DNA of 64,000 bases from Candidatus Kirkpatrickella diaphorinae (GCF_025736875.1 NZ_CP107052.1:1352001-1416000), one strand, 5' to 3'; positions 18,155 through 27,828 are shown, counted from the first letter of the stretch. Numbers and translations: made by a program. The notes: generated by a model not told the origin, from the sequence alone.

Positions 18155-19663
18155 TCAGAAGAAACCGACTTTATCCTCGCTGTAGCTGACCAGCATGTTT
18201 TTCGTTTGCTGGTAGTGGTCGAGGATCATTTTATGCGTCTCACGTCCGATGCCCGACTTCTTATATCCGCCAAAAGCAGAATGGGCGGGATAAGCGTGAT
18301 AGCAATTGACCCAGACGCGACCGGACTGAATGCCACGCCCCATGCGGAAGCATGTATTCGCGTTACGGCTCCACACGCCAGCACCGAGACCATATTCCGT
18401 GTCATTGGCGATAGCGAGTGCTTCCTCTTCCGTTTTGAACGTCGTCACGGCGAGGACGGGGCCGAAAATCTCCTCCTGGAAGATCCGCATCTTATTATGG
18501 CCTTTGAAGACCGTCGGCTGGATGTAAAAACCGTTATCCAGCCCGTTGCCTAACTTGGCGGCGTCGCCACCCGTCAAGAGTTCAGCGCCTTCCTCACGAC
18601 CGATCTTGATGTAAGAGAGAATTTTCTCCTGCTGCATGGTGGAATTCTGGGCACCTATCATCGTCGCGTGATCAAACGGATTGCCCTGCTTGATGGCTTT
18701 GACGCGCTTGATCGCCCGTTCCATAAAGGCATCGAAGATGGATTCCTGCACGAGGGCACGGCTGGGGCAGGAGCAGATCTGACCCTGATTGAGCGCGAAC
18801 ATTGTAAAGCCTTCGAGGGCCTTATCAAAATAAGCGTCATCTTTATCCATAATATCGGCAAAGAAGATATTGGGCGATTTGCCACCCAGCTCCAGCGTTG
18901 CGGGAATGATGTTTTCCGCCGCCTGATGCGCGATGCGCTGGCCAACCGCCGTTGACCCTGTGAAGGCAATTTTCGCAATGCGCTTATTACCAGCCAGAGC
19001 TGAACCGACTTCTTTGCCCAGACCATTCACAATGTTCAGCGTGCCGGGGGGCAGGATATCCGCGATGAGATCCATTACCACGAGAAGGCTGGCGGGCGTC
19101 GTTTCGGCCGGTTTCAGGACAATCGTGTTCCCTGCGGCGAGCGCGGGCGCGATCTTCCAGGCGGCCATGAGGATCGGAAAATTCCAGGGGATGATCTGCC
19201 CGACCACACCGAGAGGCTCATGATAATGATAGGCGTACGTCGTTTCATCGATCTCGCTGATGCCGCCTTCCTGCGCGCGGATGCAGCCCGCAAAATAACG
19301 GAAATGGTCAATCGCCAGCGGGATGTCGGCATTGGTCGTTTCACGGATGGGCTTACCGTTATCCCACGTTTCCGCCTGCGCGATGAGGTCGAGATTCGCC
19401 TCCATTTTATCGGCGATTTTCAGCAGAATGCGGGAGCGGTCCGTGGTGGATGTCCGGCCCCATGACGCGCGCGCCGCATGGGCCGCATCAAGCGCCAGTT
19501 CAACATCCGCATCGGATGAATGCGGCACTTCACAAAGGACACGGCCATCGACGGGGGAGCGGTTGGTCATGTAAGCGCCATTGACCGGCGGGACCCATTT
19601 TCCGCCGATAAAATTCTCATAACGCGCCTTGAAAGGCGTTTTGGCGGGAAAAGCAGAGGACAT
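18155..19663 (-). CDS. NAD-dependent aldehyde dehydrogenase (acetaldehyde type)
   Basis: Cytoplasmic oxidation of short aldehydes, probably acetaldehyde to acetate. The 502 residues show the full ALDH layout: oxyanion Asn in PWNFP (161), NAD site FTGSTAVG (234-241), general base Glu258 in LELGGKS, and nucleophile Cys297 in [11 protein letters not shown]. The sequence around the nucleophile with its second Cys resembles the ExaC/AldB group. Upstream lies a 293-bp AT-rich spacer that probably holds its promoter. In acetic acid bacteria such soluble enzymes act beside membrane dehydrogenases and would feed acs. Confidence 0.9.
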   Translation of the reverse strand: MSSAFPAKTPFKARYENFIGGKWVPPVNGAYMTNRSPVDGRVLCEVPHSSDADVELALDAAHAARASWGRTSTTDRSRILLKIADKMEANLDLIAQAETWDNGKPIRETTNADIPLAIDHFRYFAGCIRAQEGGISEIDETTYAYHYHEPLGVVGQIIPWNFPILMAAWKIAPALAAGNTIVLKPAETTPASLLVVMDLIADILPPGTLNIVNGLGKEVGSALAGNKRIAKIAFTGSTAVGQRIAHQAAENIIPATLELGGKSPNIFFADIMDKDDAYFDKALEGFTMFALNQGQICSCPSRALVQESIFDAFMERAIKRVKAIKQGNPFDHATMIGAQNSTMQQEKILSYIKIGREEGAELLTGGDAAKLGNGLDNGFYIQPTVFKGHNKMRIFQEEIFGPVLAVTTFKTEEEALAIANDTEYGLGAGVWSRNANTCFRMGRGIQSGRVWVNCYHAYPAHSAFGGYKKSGIGRETHKMILDHYQQTKNMLVSYSEDKVGFF

Positions 19664-19956
19664 ATCAAATAGCCTTCTTATCTTAAAATATAACAGGGAT
19701 GTCCTTCGAGGCTGGCGTCATGCGGATAAGCCACCCCGATGACGCAAAGACATCTTAAAAATTTATTTTCCGTTCATAGATCATAGTTCAAAAGTTAAAA
19801 ACAACCGCGCGCGTCAATATTTTTCATATTTTGTTAATCTTTGTCAGCATATCCGACATGTCATAGCGCGGCGGGAATTGCGCCGCGCCCTGACATATAT
19901 GTGAGATTCCCCGAACGTTCGGGCTTTGGCGCCAGGTCGGATCATCCCATCATGCC

Positions 19957-21165
19957 TCAACGCGGCATGAAGCCCTTTCGCGCCATGGGGAAATGGTCGA
20001 TCACATCAACGGGAAGGCCAAGCGTCTCCGCCGTGACTTCCACCGGCACATGCGTCAACCAGTCAGACAGGCCGTAACCGGCATATCGATCGGCCTTATA
20101 AACGGTCAGGACATGCAGGTCCTCTGCACCGCGATTGACGATGCAATGACCCTGTCCCCGCGGAATATTCCAGACATCGTTTTTATCAAGACGCGCCGTC
20201 TTCTGATGCCCGTCCGTGCACATGACGGTCAGTTCCGCCGTGCCGGACAGCACAATGCCGAATTCTGCCGCATGGGGGTGCCAGTGCATCTCACGCATGC
20301 CATTGACGTGAATGACGTCGCTCGCGGCTGAAAATGGCCGACTGGCGGGGAAACTTGTCGGATCAACGACCTGCATGTAACCGCCCGCCGCGCGCGCATA
20401 AAAATTGGAACGGGAGAAGAGATAGACAATTTTCTCCGCACCCGGCCTGATCCGCGCATTTTTACGTGCCGTATCGAGATCTCCGGGTTTGGAGAGGCGG
20501 CTGATCCAGCGCGGTTCTTTTTTTGACGCGATAAAGACCTGTTGTGGCGTGTTGAAGTTTTTCTCCAGCAATTCGGGCGGTGTCGCGGCCATCCAGGCTG
20601 AGATCGAATTTGTATGGAATTCCGAGCCGTCCGCATCATCCAGAAACATCAGGATCTCCGCACCGGTCGGGGCAAGCCCGATGATGCTGTGCGGCGTCCC
20701 GGCAGGGACCGACCATATGTCACCCGCCCCGACATCATCAACGGAGGAGCGCCCCTGCTCATCCAGCGACATGATGCGGCATTTGCCTGAGACGACGTAG
20801 CCCCACTCTGCCTGCTGACGCCAGAACATCTCGCGCATACACCCGACCTCAAGCCCCATATTGACGACAGCGAGGTCTTTAAGGGCGTGAAATTGCGCGT
20901 GATTAAGCTCCCGCGCCCATCCGCCATCGACCTTATGCATCTCAGCGCGATTGAGAGACGCGACAAAATCGGGGATGGCGGCGCCATGCGGGTTTTGCTG
21001 CACGGGTGGCGCATGTGCCTTGGACAGACCGGGCGCAGTGCCGGCCGATTTGCGTCCATTTTCCTTGCCGGAATGTGGTGCGCCGAGGGGCATGGCCTGT
21101 GCGACGCCGCCCAGACCCGCCAAACCTGCAATTGAGAGGAAGCCACGACGTTGGAAACGACTCAT
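19957..21165 (-). CDS. Tat-exported bicupin related to oxalate decarboxylase, N-terminal metal site degenerate
   Basis: 402 residues, two cupin domains (about 95-205 and 275-385) that align without gaps to oxalate decarboxylase in the metal-ligand regions. The C-terminal site is intact: His294, His296, Glu301, His340, the same spacing as 273/275/280/319 of Bacillus OxdC. In the N-terminal domain, catalytic in OxdC, the expected His pair is Phe114 and Arg116 (FWRQQAE), while Glu120 and His159 remain. The lid keeps a Glu (SEFHT instead of SENST). The N-terminus has a twin-arginine motif QRRGFLS plus a hydrophobic stretch ending AQA, so it is probably exported folded. Function is uncertain: oxalate oxidase-like, a modified decarboxylase, or a binding protein. 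Confidence 0.8.
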   Translation of the reverse strand: MSRFQRRGFLSIAGLAGLGGVAQAMPLGAPHSGKENGRKSAGTAPGLSKAHAPPVQQNPHGAAIPDFVASLNRAEMHKVDGGWARELNHAQFHALKDLAVVNMGLEVGCMREMFWRQQAEWGYVVSGKCRIMSLDEQGRSSVDDVGAGDIWSVPAGTPHSIIGLAPTGAEILMFLDDADGSEFHTNSISAWMAATPPELLEKNFNTPQQVFIASKKEPRWISRLSKPGDLDTARKNARIRPGAEKIVYLFSRSNFYARAAGGYMQVVDPTSFPASRPFSAASDVIHVNGMREMHWHPHAAEFGIVLSGTAELTVMCTDGHQKTARLDKNDVWNIPRGQGHCIVNRGAEDLHVLTVYKADRYAGYGLSDWLTHVPVEVTAETLGLPVDVIDHFPMARKGFMPR

Positions 21166-21408
21166 TTCTTCGACCTTCTCTTCCCCGGAAAAAGCTTGGC
21201 CCTGAGCGATGCGACGCGATTCATGATGCGCGCCTGATCTTCCGACTTCTCACAACTGGGCGTCACCGTCAAATGGCGTTCAATCGTTAAGGCTTAAAAC
21301 CGGTAACCACCCCGGAAGTCAGCTCGGAGAAGGGCTGAAAATCCAGCATTTTGAAACGGGTCGAGCCCTGTCGCGTTGACGGAGAACATCGTTAACGAGG
21401 AGTTTTAC

Positions 21409-21726
21409 ATGACGGATCAGCTTCCCAATCAGGACACGCCGCCGAAAACGGAAAATCCTGACGCGCCTACCCAGAACCACGACTCAAGTGTGTTTGGTAA
21501 TTTCTTCAAGCAGGGCAACAATAACGCAGGCTACAACAATCAGGGTGCGCCCGGCTTGCTGACGACATTGTCAAATGCCAAAGGCAGGATCGGCATTGTC
21601 GGTATCATCATTGTCGTCGCCGTAGCCTATGCCCTTAACATCAATCCGATGAATGCGCTGAATTTTTTCTCCGGCAGTCAGAACCAGTCGCCACCCGCTT
21701 ATCATCAGACGACGCAGACGCGCTGA
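21409..21726 (+). CDS. Small single-pass membrane protein, function unknown
   Basis: About 105 residues. I choose ATG 21409 because GAGGAG lies seven bases upstream; an in-frame ATG at 21376 lacks such a site. The N-terminal third is Pro/Asn/Asp-rich and hydrophilic. One helix follows (GIVGIIIVVAVAYALNI), then a short Gln/Thr/Pro-rich tail (SPPAYHQTTQTR). No family is recognised. It stands alone between the bicupin and the convergent SQR fusion and has its own downstream hairpin, which supports a real transcript. Confidence 0.6.
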   Translation: MTDQLPNQDTPPKTENPDAPTQNHDSSVFGNFFKQGNNNAGYNNQGAPGLLTTLSNAKGRIGIVGIIIVVAVAYALNINPMNALNFFSGSQNQSPPAYHQTTQTR

Positions 21727-21729
21727 GTG

Positions 21730-21755
21730 ACCGTCGGACATTGATTTCCGACGGT
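21730..21755. terminator. Perfect hairpin after the small membrane protein gene
   Basis: ACCGTCGGA / TCCGACGGT, a 9-bp perfect stem with an 8-base loop, starts four bases after the stop codon at 21726. There is no U-tract, so it may be an imperfect terminator or an mRNA-stabilising hairpin. Confidence 0.45.
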
Positions 21756-21807
21756 GCTGATGGGCCGACATTATTGTCAAAATCGCGCAAGGGAAGCGAC
21801 AGGTCGC

Positions 21808-23400
21808 CTAACGGCGTTTCAGCCCGAGCATGATTTCCCGACCTTTGAGCATCGCATTCCAGTAAATAAAGGGCAGGCCGAATTTTTTCAGGGTCCAGGA
21901 GACGCGGGACGGTTTGAAGCCATTAATGATCCATTTCGGGAAGCTTGGCATTAATTTGCCACCGTAACCGAACTCCGCAAGGACGACCTTACCGTTTTCG
22001 ACGGTGAGCGGGCAGCCGCCATAACCATCATAAGCATAGGGTAGTTCGCGGGAATCCATCATCGCCAAAAGGTTCTCTGCGATAATTGGGGCCTGTTTCC
22101 GCGCGGCGGCAGCTGTTTTGGCGTTGGATGTCCCGATCACATCCCCCACACCGAAAACATTTTTGAAGGTGATGTGCTGCAATGTCTCCGGATCAACCGC
22201 TAGATAACCTTCCGCATTGGCAAGCGCGCTTTCCCGAACGATTTTCGGGGCTGATTGGGGCGGCACAACATGGAGCATGTCAAATTGCCGCGTGACGATT
22301 TCCGTCTTGCCACCCGCCTGACGCTCAAACGTCGCGGTCTTCGCTTCGCCATCAACATGCACAAGCTTCGAGTTAAGCTGTAAATCGACCTTATATCGTT
22401 GGATATAAGACATGAGCACGGGGACAAAATCTTTCACCCCGAACAAAGCCGGCCCCGCCACGTCAAACTCGACCGAGATCGCGTCATTAACACGGCGTTT
22501 CGCCCACGCATCACAGGACAGATAGACAGCTTTCTGAGGTGCCCCGGCACATTTAAACGGCGCGGGCGGCTGGGTGAAAATCGCTTTGCCCGTTTTGAGT
22601 CCCTGCACCAGCTCCCACGTATAAGGCGCAAGATCATAACGGTAATTCGAGGTCACGCCGTTTTTGCCCAACGTCTCCTCAAGTCCCGGGATTGCGTCAA
22701 AGTTCAGCGTGACGCCCGTGGCGACCACCAGCGCCTTATAGGAGATTTCCGTTTCATCTTCGAGCAGGATCATGTCATTTTCAGGATGGAATGCCGCAAC
22801 CGCATGATGCACCCAGTTCACATCTTTCGGCATGACGGAAGCTTCTGTGCGCCTTGTGGCGTGCTTGCTGAAAGCCCCGCCACCGACGAGTGTCCAGGCT
22901 GGCTGGTAATAATGCGCAGCTGCCGGTTCAATCACCGCAATGGTCAAATCCGGCCGTCTTTTAATCAGGCTCGCCGCGGTGGCGATCCCACCGGAGCCAC
23001 CCCCTACAATGACCACATCAAATTTATGGGCCGCCACATGCTTGCGATCGGGAAGCGCGCGTAACAGGTCATACGCGATGCGCACCCGCCCGCCGGAGCG
23101 ACAATAAGCGTAGATGCGGGCCTTCGCGTCGTCGCCTTTGAGGTCATTGATGATGTTCTGCAGCCGCCGCAACATTTCCTCATCCGGTCGCTCACTTGAC
23201 CGCATGGGCATGAGGCCGAACTGCAAACCAGCCGCCTCGGCAGCCGCGGCGATCTCAGCCGCTTTTGGCTGTTCCGGCTCTTCATCATCCGGTCGCAGGC
23301 AGAGGATGGCGGTATAGCCCTCTTTGACGAGTCGCGGCATGTCATCCACTGTGACCTGTCCCGCGGCGGTGAAGTCGGCGGATAGTGGTTCCACGCTCAT
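21808..23400 (-). CDS. Fusion of phosphatase-like DUF442 domain and type II sulfide:quinone oxidoreductase
   Basis: 530 residues. Residues 1-120 are a DUF442 (beta-lactamase-hydrolase-like phosphatase) domain with the CX5R loop YCRSGGR (Cys100, Arg105). Residues 126-530 are an FAD disulfide reductase fold (GGGSGG 133-138) with the two redox cysteines of SQRDL-type sulfide:quinone oxidoreductases: Cys284 in FKCAGAPQK and Cys463 in GGCPLT. SQR oxidises sulfide to sulfane sulfur, passing electrons to quinone at the inner membrane. It is 36 bases downstream of a persulfide dioxygenase gene. In the Blh proteins of plant-associated bacteria the DUF442 domain is joined to the dioxygenase, here to SQR. 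A persulfide-handling role for the Cys100 domain is inference. Confidence 0.88.
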   Translation of the reverse strand: MSVEPLSADFTAAGQVTVDDMPRLVKEGYTAILCLRPDDEEPEQPKAAEIAAAAEAAGLQFGLMPMRSSERPDEEMLRRLQNIINDLKGDDAKARIYAYCRSGGRVRIAYDLLRALPDRKHVAAHKFDVVIVGGGSGGIATAASLIKRRPDLTIAVIEPAAAHYYQPAWTLVGGGAFSKHATRRTEASVMPKDVNWVHHAVAAFHPENDMILLEDETEISYKALVVATGVTLNFDAIPGLEETLGKNGVTSNYRYDLAPYTWELVQGLKTGKAIFTQPPAPFKCAGAPQKAVYLSCDAWAKRRVNDAISVEFDVAGPALFGVKDFVPVLMSYIQRYKVDLQLNSKLVHVDGEAKTATFERQAGGKTEIVTRQFDMLHVVPPQSAPKIVRESALANAEGYLAVDPETLQHITFKNVFGVGDVIGTSNAKTAAAARKQAPIIAENLLAMMDSRELPYAYDGYGGCPLTVENGKVVLAEFGYGGKLMPSFPKWIINGFKPSRVSWTLKKFGLPFIYWNAMLKGREIMLGLKRR

Positions 23401-23436
23401 ATTATTCTCCTGCTTCCTGGCCGGGTTGACTTCGCC

Positions 23437-24363
23437 TCAGAGGCGATTGACCGGAATCTTGATGTAACTTACCCCATCATCCTCCGCTTCCGGAAGATGA
23501 CCCCCGCGCATATTGACCTGCACGGACGGCATGAGAAGGTTGGGCATGGCGAGATGCGTGTCCCGCTCCTGGCGCATTTTGATAAAGGCTGCTTCTGAAA
23601 CACCATCATGCACATGGATATTCCCGTCCCGCTCCGCCCCGACTGTCGTGACGAAACAATATGTGTCCCGTCCCGGCGCTTTATAATCATGGCACAAATA
23701 AAGCCGCGTCTCACGCGGGAGGGAAAGAAGGCGCCGGATTGAGTGGAAAAGCTGCCGCGCATCGCCACCGGGGAAATCGGCGCGCGCCGTGCCGAAATCC
23801 GGCATGAACAACGTGTCCCCGATAAAAGCGACATTGCCGATCACATACGCCATATCCGCCGGCGTATGACCGGGCACATGAAGCGCCACCGCCTCCAGCT
23901 TCCCGACGCGGAATTTTTCCCCATCCGCAAATAAATGATCGAATTGGGAGCCATCACGGGCGAAGTCGGTGCCCGCATTGAAGATTTTCCCGAACACATT
24001 CTGCACGTCAATGATGTGCGCCCCGATCGCCAGCTTGCCGCCCAGTTTCTCCTGCAACCATGGGGCGGCTGAAAGATGGTCGGCATGGGCGTGGGTCTCA
24101 AGCTGCCAAACCACATTGAGGCTCTCAGCCTGGATGAATTCCATGATCTTCCGGGCGCTCGCCTCCCCCGTGCGACCGGATGCGGGGTCATAATCCATGA
24201 CGGAGTCGATAATCGCTGCTTCACGCGTTGCCGGGTCATAAACAACGTGGCTCGCTGTGAAGGTCGCCTCATCAAAGAAGCTTTTTACAGAGGGAATCGC
24301 ATCCTTCTCAGTCGATTTCTCGATGATTTCTGCCGCGTTACGAAGAGGATCGTCCGTCATCAC
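23437..24363 (-). CDS. MBL-fold persulfide dioxygenase (ETHE1/Blh type)
   Basis: 308 residues. Metallo-beta-lactamase fold with THAHADH (His91, His93, Asp95, His96), His166 in HVPGHTP, Asp183 in GDTLF and His225 in CHDYK. ETHE1 enzymes use only a mononuclear iron bound by two His and one Asp to oxidise glutathione persulfide to sulfite. First gene of a two-gene operon with the SQR fusion, so together they take sulfide to persulfide to sulfite. No BigR/ArsR-type regulator and no sulfur permease are adjacent, unlike the classical bigR operon. Confidence 0.88.
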   Translation of the reverse strand: MMTDDPLRNAAEIIEKSTEKDAIPSVKSFFDEATFTASHVVYDPATREAAIIDSVMDYDPASGRTGEASARKIMEFIQAESLNVVWQLETHAHADHLSAAPWLQEKLGGKLAIGAHIIDVQNVFGKIFNAGTDFARDGSQFDHLFADGEKFRVGKLEAVALHVPGHTPADMAYVIGNVAFIGDTLFMPDFGTARADFPGGDARQLFHSIRRLLSLPRETRLYLCHDYKAPGRDTYCFVTTVGAERDGNIHVHDGVSEAAFIKMRQERDTHLAMPNLLMPSVQVNMRGGHLPEAEDDGVSYIKIPVNRL

Positions 24364-24444
24364 ACGCCTTCCCGTGAGGCCCTGAAAGAAACTCTTTCAT
24401 ATCATTCATCGTGGCACAATGACAGAAACTTGAACGGTTTGACG

Positions 24445-24684
24445 GTGCATGACCGCCGCGCGACTTTGCTTTACTTTGCGCAGTTTAAACAAGGAAACGG
24501 CACGCATTGCATGCGTTGGCATGGAACGCCCGCCGGGCGCGAGTGGACAGGGCCCGCGCAATATTGCAAGGATCAGGGTCCGCTGGATGGGGATGCAGGC
24601 ATGACGTGCCGCATCATGCGCGTTCCGGACGGTTTATTTCAAATCAGGATTGCTGGGCTTCCCATATTATTAAGGGCTTCATGA
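24445..24684 (+). CDS. Possible small protein gene ahead of acs
   Basis: Open frame of about 79 residues from GTG 24445 (start uncertain; ATG 24511 possible) whose stop TGA abuts the acs ATG directly. It contains WHGTPAGREWTGPAQYC and DAGMTCRIMRVPDGLFQIRIAGLP, with a regular hydrophobic pattern near the end. No strong ribosome binding site and no recognised family. Direct abutment to acs favours a real gene, but this could also be leader sequence. The rest of the 24364-24684 spacer would hold promoters for this unit and for the divergent dioxygenase. Confidence 0.35.
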   Translation: MHDRRATLLYFAQFKQGNGTHCMRWHGTPAGREWTGPAQYCKDQGPLDGDAGMTCRIMRVPDGLFQIRIAGLPILLRAS

Positions 24685-26595
24685 ATGACATCCAACGCGG
24701 CACATAATCACGAAGCGCCTGAGCACCTGCCCCCGATTTTTCGATGGCATGAGATGCAACAGAAAGCGGCGCTGAACCCGGACGCGCACTGGATGGATCT
24801 TGCCATGCGCCTGTCATGGTTCACCGCGCCAACTCAGGCTTTAAATACTTCCGGGCTCTGGTTCGAAGGTGGGAAGCTGAATGCCTGCTATAATGCCGTG
24901 GATCGCCATCTTGAGATGCGCGGTGACCAGCTGGCTTTGATCTGGCAGGGAGAGGCGGCCGATGAAAAGCGGGAACTGACTTACCGCGCACTTCATCAGG
25001 AAGTTTGCCGCATGGCGAACGTCCTTCTGCAATGCGGCGTGAAAGAGGGTGATCGCGTGGCGATTCATCTCCCTGCCATTGCAGAGGGCGTGATCGCAAT
25101 GCTCGCCTGTGCGCGGATCGGGGCGATACATGTAGTGCTTTTTGGCGGTTTCTCCGCTGAAGCCATCGCTGACCGCATTGCAGATGCGGATGCCAAACTT
25201 ATCATCACCGCCGATGTCGGTCGACGCGGGCCGAAGCGGGTCCCGTTCAAGAAAACGATCGATGCGGCGTTGACGCATCTTTCACCCGACCAGGTCGAGA
25301 CGATCCTCGTCATGTCTGTAACGCATGAGGACGTGCCGATGCAGGAAGGGCGCGACCATCTCCTTGCCCCCCTCATCACCGCAGCGCCGGATACGCTTCC
25401 CTGCGTCACGCGCGATGCGAATGACCCCCTTTTTCTGCTTTACACTTCCGGGAGTACGGGCAAGCCGAAAGGCATCGTGCACGGCACGGGCGGTTACCTC
25501 ACCTGGGCAAGCTTCACCCAGAATGTGGTTTTTGACCATCGTGAGGGTGATGTCTTCTGGTGCACGGCTGATCTTGGCTGGATTACCGGGCATAGTTACG
25601 TGGCCTACGGGCCGCTATGTAATGGCGGGACAATCCTGATTTATGAGGGTATGCCCTCCTACCCCGACCCCGGCCAATGGTGGCGCGTGATTGAGAAATA
25701 TCGCGTCACGAGTTTTTACACTTCCCCCACCGCGATCCGCGCCCTGATGCGGGAGGGTGATGACGTGCCGGGTGCGTCCGATCTAAACTCTTTGCGCGTG
25801 CTGGGTTCCGTCGGAGAACCGATCAGCCGGGAGGCATGGGAGTGGTTTTACCGGGTCATTGGCCGCAATCGATGCCATCTCGTGGATACATGGTGGCAGA
25901 CGGAAACAGGGGGCATCATGATCTCCCCCGTCCCCGGCATCATCGAGGGTGAACCAAGCGCCGCCACCTTGCCACTGCCCGGTATTGACGCTGTGTTGCT
26001 GGGCCCGGATGGTCAGGAATGCGAAAATGAGGCTGAGGGCGTCCTGTGTATGCGTCGCCCGTGGCCCGGACGCGCGCTTTCCATCTGGAGAAATGATGAA
26101 TTATTCCAGAAAATCTATCTGGCCCCCTATCCCGGATATTATTTCACCGGCGATGGGGCGCGACGCGACGGAAATGGCCATTACTGGATTACCGGTCGTG
26201 TTGATGACGTGATCAATGTTTCCGGCCATCGCATTGGTTCAGCGGAAATTGAGGATGTACTGGCGGATGATCGCGATATTGCGGAATGTGCCGCCATCGG
26301 GATACCCCATTCCCTGAAAGGCCAGGCCGTCGTGGTGTTCATCGTGCCGAAAAATGCAACGCGGGCCGACATGCTGCCGGAACATGCACGCCAGATCGTC
26401 TCACGTCGGATCGGGCGCTACGCGGTGCCGGAACATATTTATGTCGTGGATGATCTGCCCAAAACACGTTCCGGCAAAAATGTCCGCCGCCTCCTCCGGA
26501 AAATTGCAAGTGGCGAGAAAGAGGGGTTTGGCGACTTATCCACATTGAGTGACCCGGACTGCATTGAACGTCTCCTTGACGCAACGCCCATGTGA
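24685..26595 (+). CDS. acs: Acetyl-CoA synthetase
   Basis: Activates acetate to acetyl-CoA through acetyl-AMP. The 636 residues have the Acs layout: N-terminal extension, P-loop YTSGSTGKPKG near residue 250, DTWWQTETGG near residue 393, hinge region with GRVDDVINVSGHRIG near residue 510, and catalytic Lys598 in PKTRSGK. That lysine is the one acetylated by Pat-type enzymes in relatives. In an acetic acid bacterium this supports acetate re-use (overoxidation). It is convergent with puuE, 31 bases apart. Confidence 0.95.
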   Translation: MTSNAAHNHEAPEHLPPIFRWHEMQQKAALNPDAHWMDLAMRLSWFTAPTQALNTSGLWFEGGKLNACYNAVDRHLEMRGDQLALIWQGEAADEKRELTYRALHQEVCRMANVLLQCGVKEGDRVAIHLPAIAEGVIAMLACARIGAIHVVLFGGFSAEAIADRIADADAKLIITADVGRRGPKRVPFKKTIDAALTHLSPDQVETILVMSVTHEDVPMQEGRDHLLAPLITAAPDTLPCVTRDANDPLFLLYTSGSTGKPKGIVHGTGGYLTWASFTQNVVFDHREGDVFWCTADLGWITGHSYVAYGPLCNGGTILIYEGMPSYPDPGQWWRVIEKYRVTSFYTSPTAIRALMREGDDVPGASDLNSLRVLGSVGEPISREAWEWFYRVIGRNRCHLVDTWWQTETGGIMISPVPGIIEGEPSAATLPLPGIDAVLLGPDGQECENEAEGVLCMRRPWPGRALSIWRNDELFQKIYLAPYPGYYFTGDGARRDGNGHYWITGRVDDVINVSGHRIGSAEIEDVLADDRDIAECAAIGIPHSLKGQAVVVFIVPKNATRADMLPEHARQIVSRRIGRYAVPEHIYVVDDLPKTRSGKNVRRLLRKIASGEKEGFGDLSTLSDPDCIERLLDATPM

Positions 26596-26626
26596 CGCGA
26601 TGCGTCCCTCGCGCACAGCGCGCCCG

Positions 26627-27532
26627 TCACGGCGGGAAATTTTTCAGCCAGTGATGGGCGATATCAATGCGACGCGCGATCCAGACATCTGATCGCGATT
26701 TGAGGTCATCCAAAAATTGCCGGACGGCCAGCGCCCGCCCGGGGCGACCTGCGATGCGGCAATGGAGTCCGACTGACATCATTCTCCCGCCTTCCTGATG
26801 CAGCATCTCGAAACTGTCGCGCAGATAGCGGTAAAACTGCGCCCCTTCCGTAAAGCCATTATATCCGACAAACTTCATGTCATTCGTGTCGAAACTATAA
26901 GGCACGATCAATTGTGCCCGTCCGTGACGGTAATCATAATATGGCAGGTCATCCGCATAGGAATCGGCGTCATAAGTGAAGCAACCTTCCTCCGCTACGA
27001 GGCGCGCTGTATTCGGGCTGGTGCGGCCCTGATACCACCCCTCCGGCGCGGCGCCTGTCACTTCCGTATGGATGCGTATCGCCGCGCGCAGATGCTCACG
27101 TTCGAGGCTTTCCGGCACATTCTGATAATCGATCCATCGATAACCATGTGAGGCAATCTCCCACGTGGCTTCACGCATGGCCGCAACGGCTTCCCGGTGG
27201 CGCGCCAAAGCCATAGCAACCCCGAAAATCGTGACCGGTGCGGCTGCATCCGTGAAAATGCGATGAAGCCGCCAGAACCCGGCTCGCGCGCCATATTCAT
27301 AGACGCTCTCCATCTGCATATTGCGCATCCCCGGGATGTTTTTCGCCCCGACGAGCTCAGAGAGAAACGCTTCGGCCTGGCTGTCCCCATGGAGGATGGC
27401 ATTTTCCGCGCCCTCCTCATAATTGATGACAAACTGCACCGCCGTGCGGGCGCCCCCAGGCCAATGCGGATCAAGCGGTCTGGCGCCATAACCTGTAAGG
27501 TCTCGACAATATTCCTGCAAGTCGTCGGGCAT
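26627..27532 (-). CDS. puuE: Allantoinase PuuE (polysaccharide deacetylase fold)
   Basis: 301 residues, NodB-type metal-dependent fold. PuuE-type allantoinases hydrolyse allantoin to allantoate and are unrelated to the amidohydrolase allantoinases. Diagnostic stretches include RDLTGYGARPLDPHWPGGAR at the N-terminus, YEEGAENA, ESVYEYGARAGFWRLHRIF, ASHGYRWIDYQ with the metal-binding His, and YQGRTSPNTARL. It is divergent from an NCS1-type permease (296-bp spacer), which fits uptake and breakdown of allantoin or a related ureide as nitrogen source. The partner permease is frameshifted, so the pathway may be failing in this strain. Confidence 0.88.
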   Translation of the reverse strand: MPDDLQEYCRDLTGYGARPLDPHWPGGARTAVQFVINYEEGAENAILHGDSQAEAFLSELVGAKNIPGMRNMQMESVYEYGARAGFWRLHRIFTDAAAPVTIFGVAMALARHREAVAAMREATWEIASHGYRWIDYQNVPESLEREHLRAAIRIHTEVTGAAPEGWYQGRTSPNTARLVAEEGCFTYDADSYADDLPYYDYRHGRAQLIVPYSFDTNDMKFVGYNGFTEGAQFYRYLRDSFEMLHQEGGRMMSVGLHCRIAGRPGRALAVRQFLDDLKSRSDVWIARRIDIAHHWLKNFPP

Positions 27533-27828
27533 GATGCGGCCACCATCTTTCTGTTTTCTTGACTGTCGGTCGAAGCCTGCTCACGGAAATGCGGCAGAAT
27601 CCGAAATTTTTCGCGCGGATCAGGCGTATGTCTTTCATAAGGACACACTCATTTCTCGCTCGGAACGGTAAATTAAAACATCGTCATTGAATTTGCCATA
27701 TTATTTCTTTTTCGAAATGAGATTCTGTGCCAGCATCAAGCCTGCATGCATCGTGATGTGCCACCTGCGCCCTGCCCCCCAGTGCGGGGAGGCTCTTCAA
27801 CCCGACGCGACCTGCCGGAGGAAAGATT

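Noticed and set aside
24860-24868. TTCGAA-containing T-loop-like word suggesting a tRNA
   Set aside because: It lies inside acs with no cloverleaf around it.
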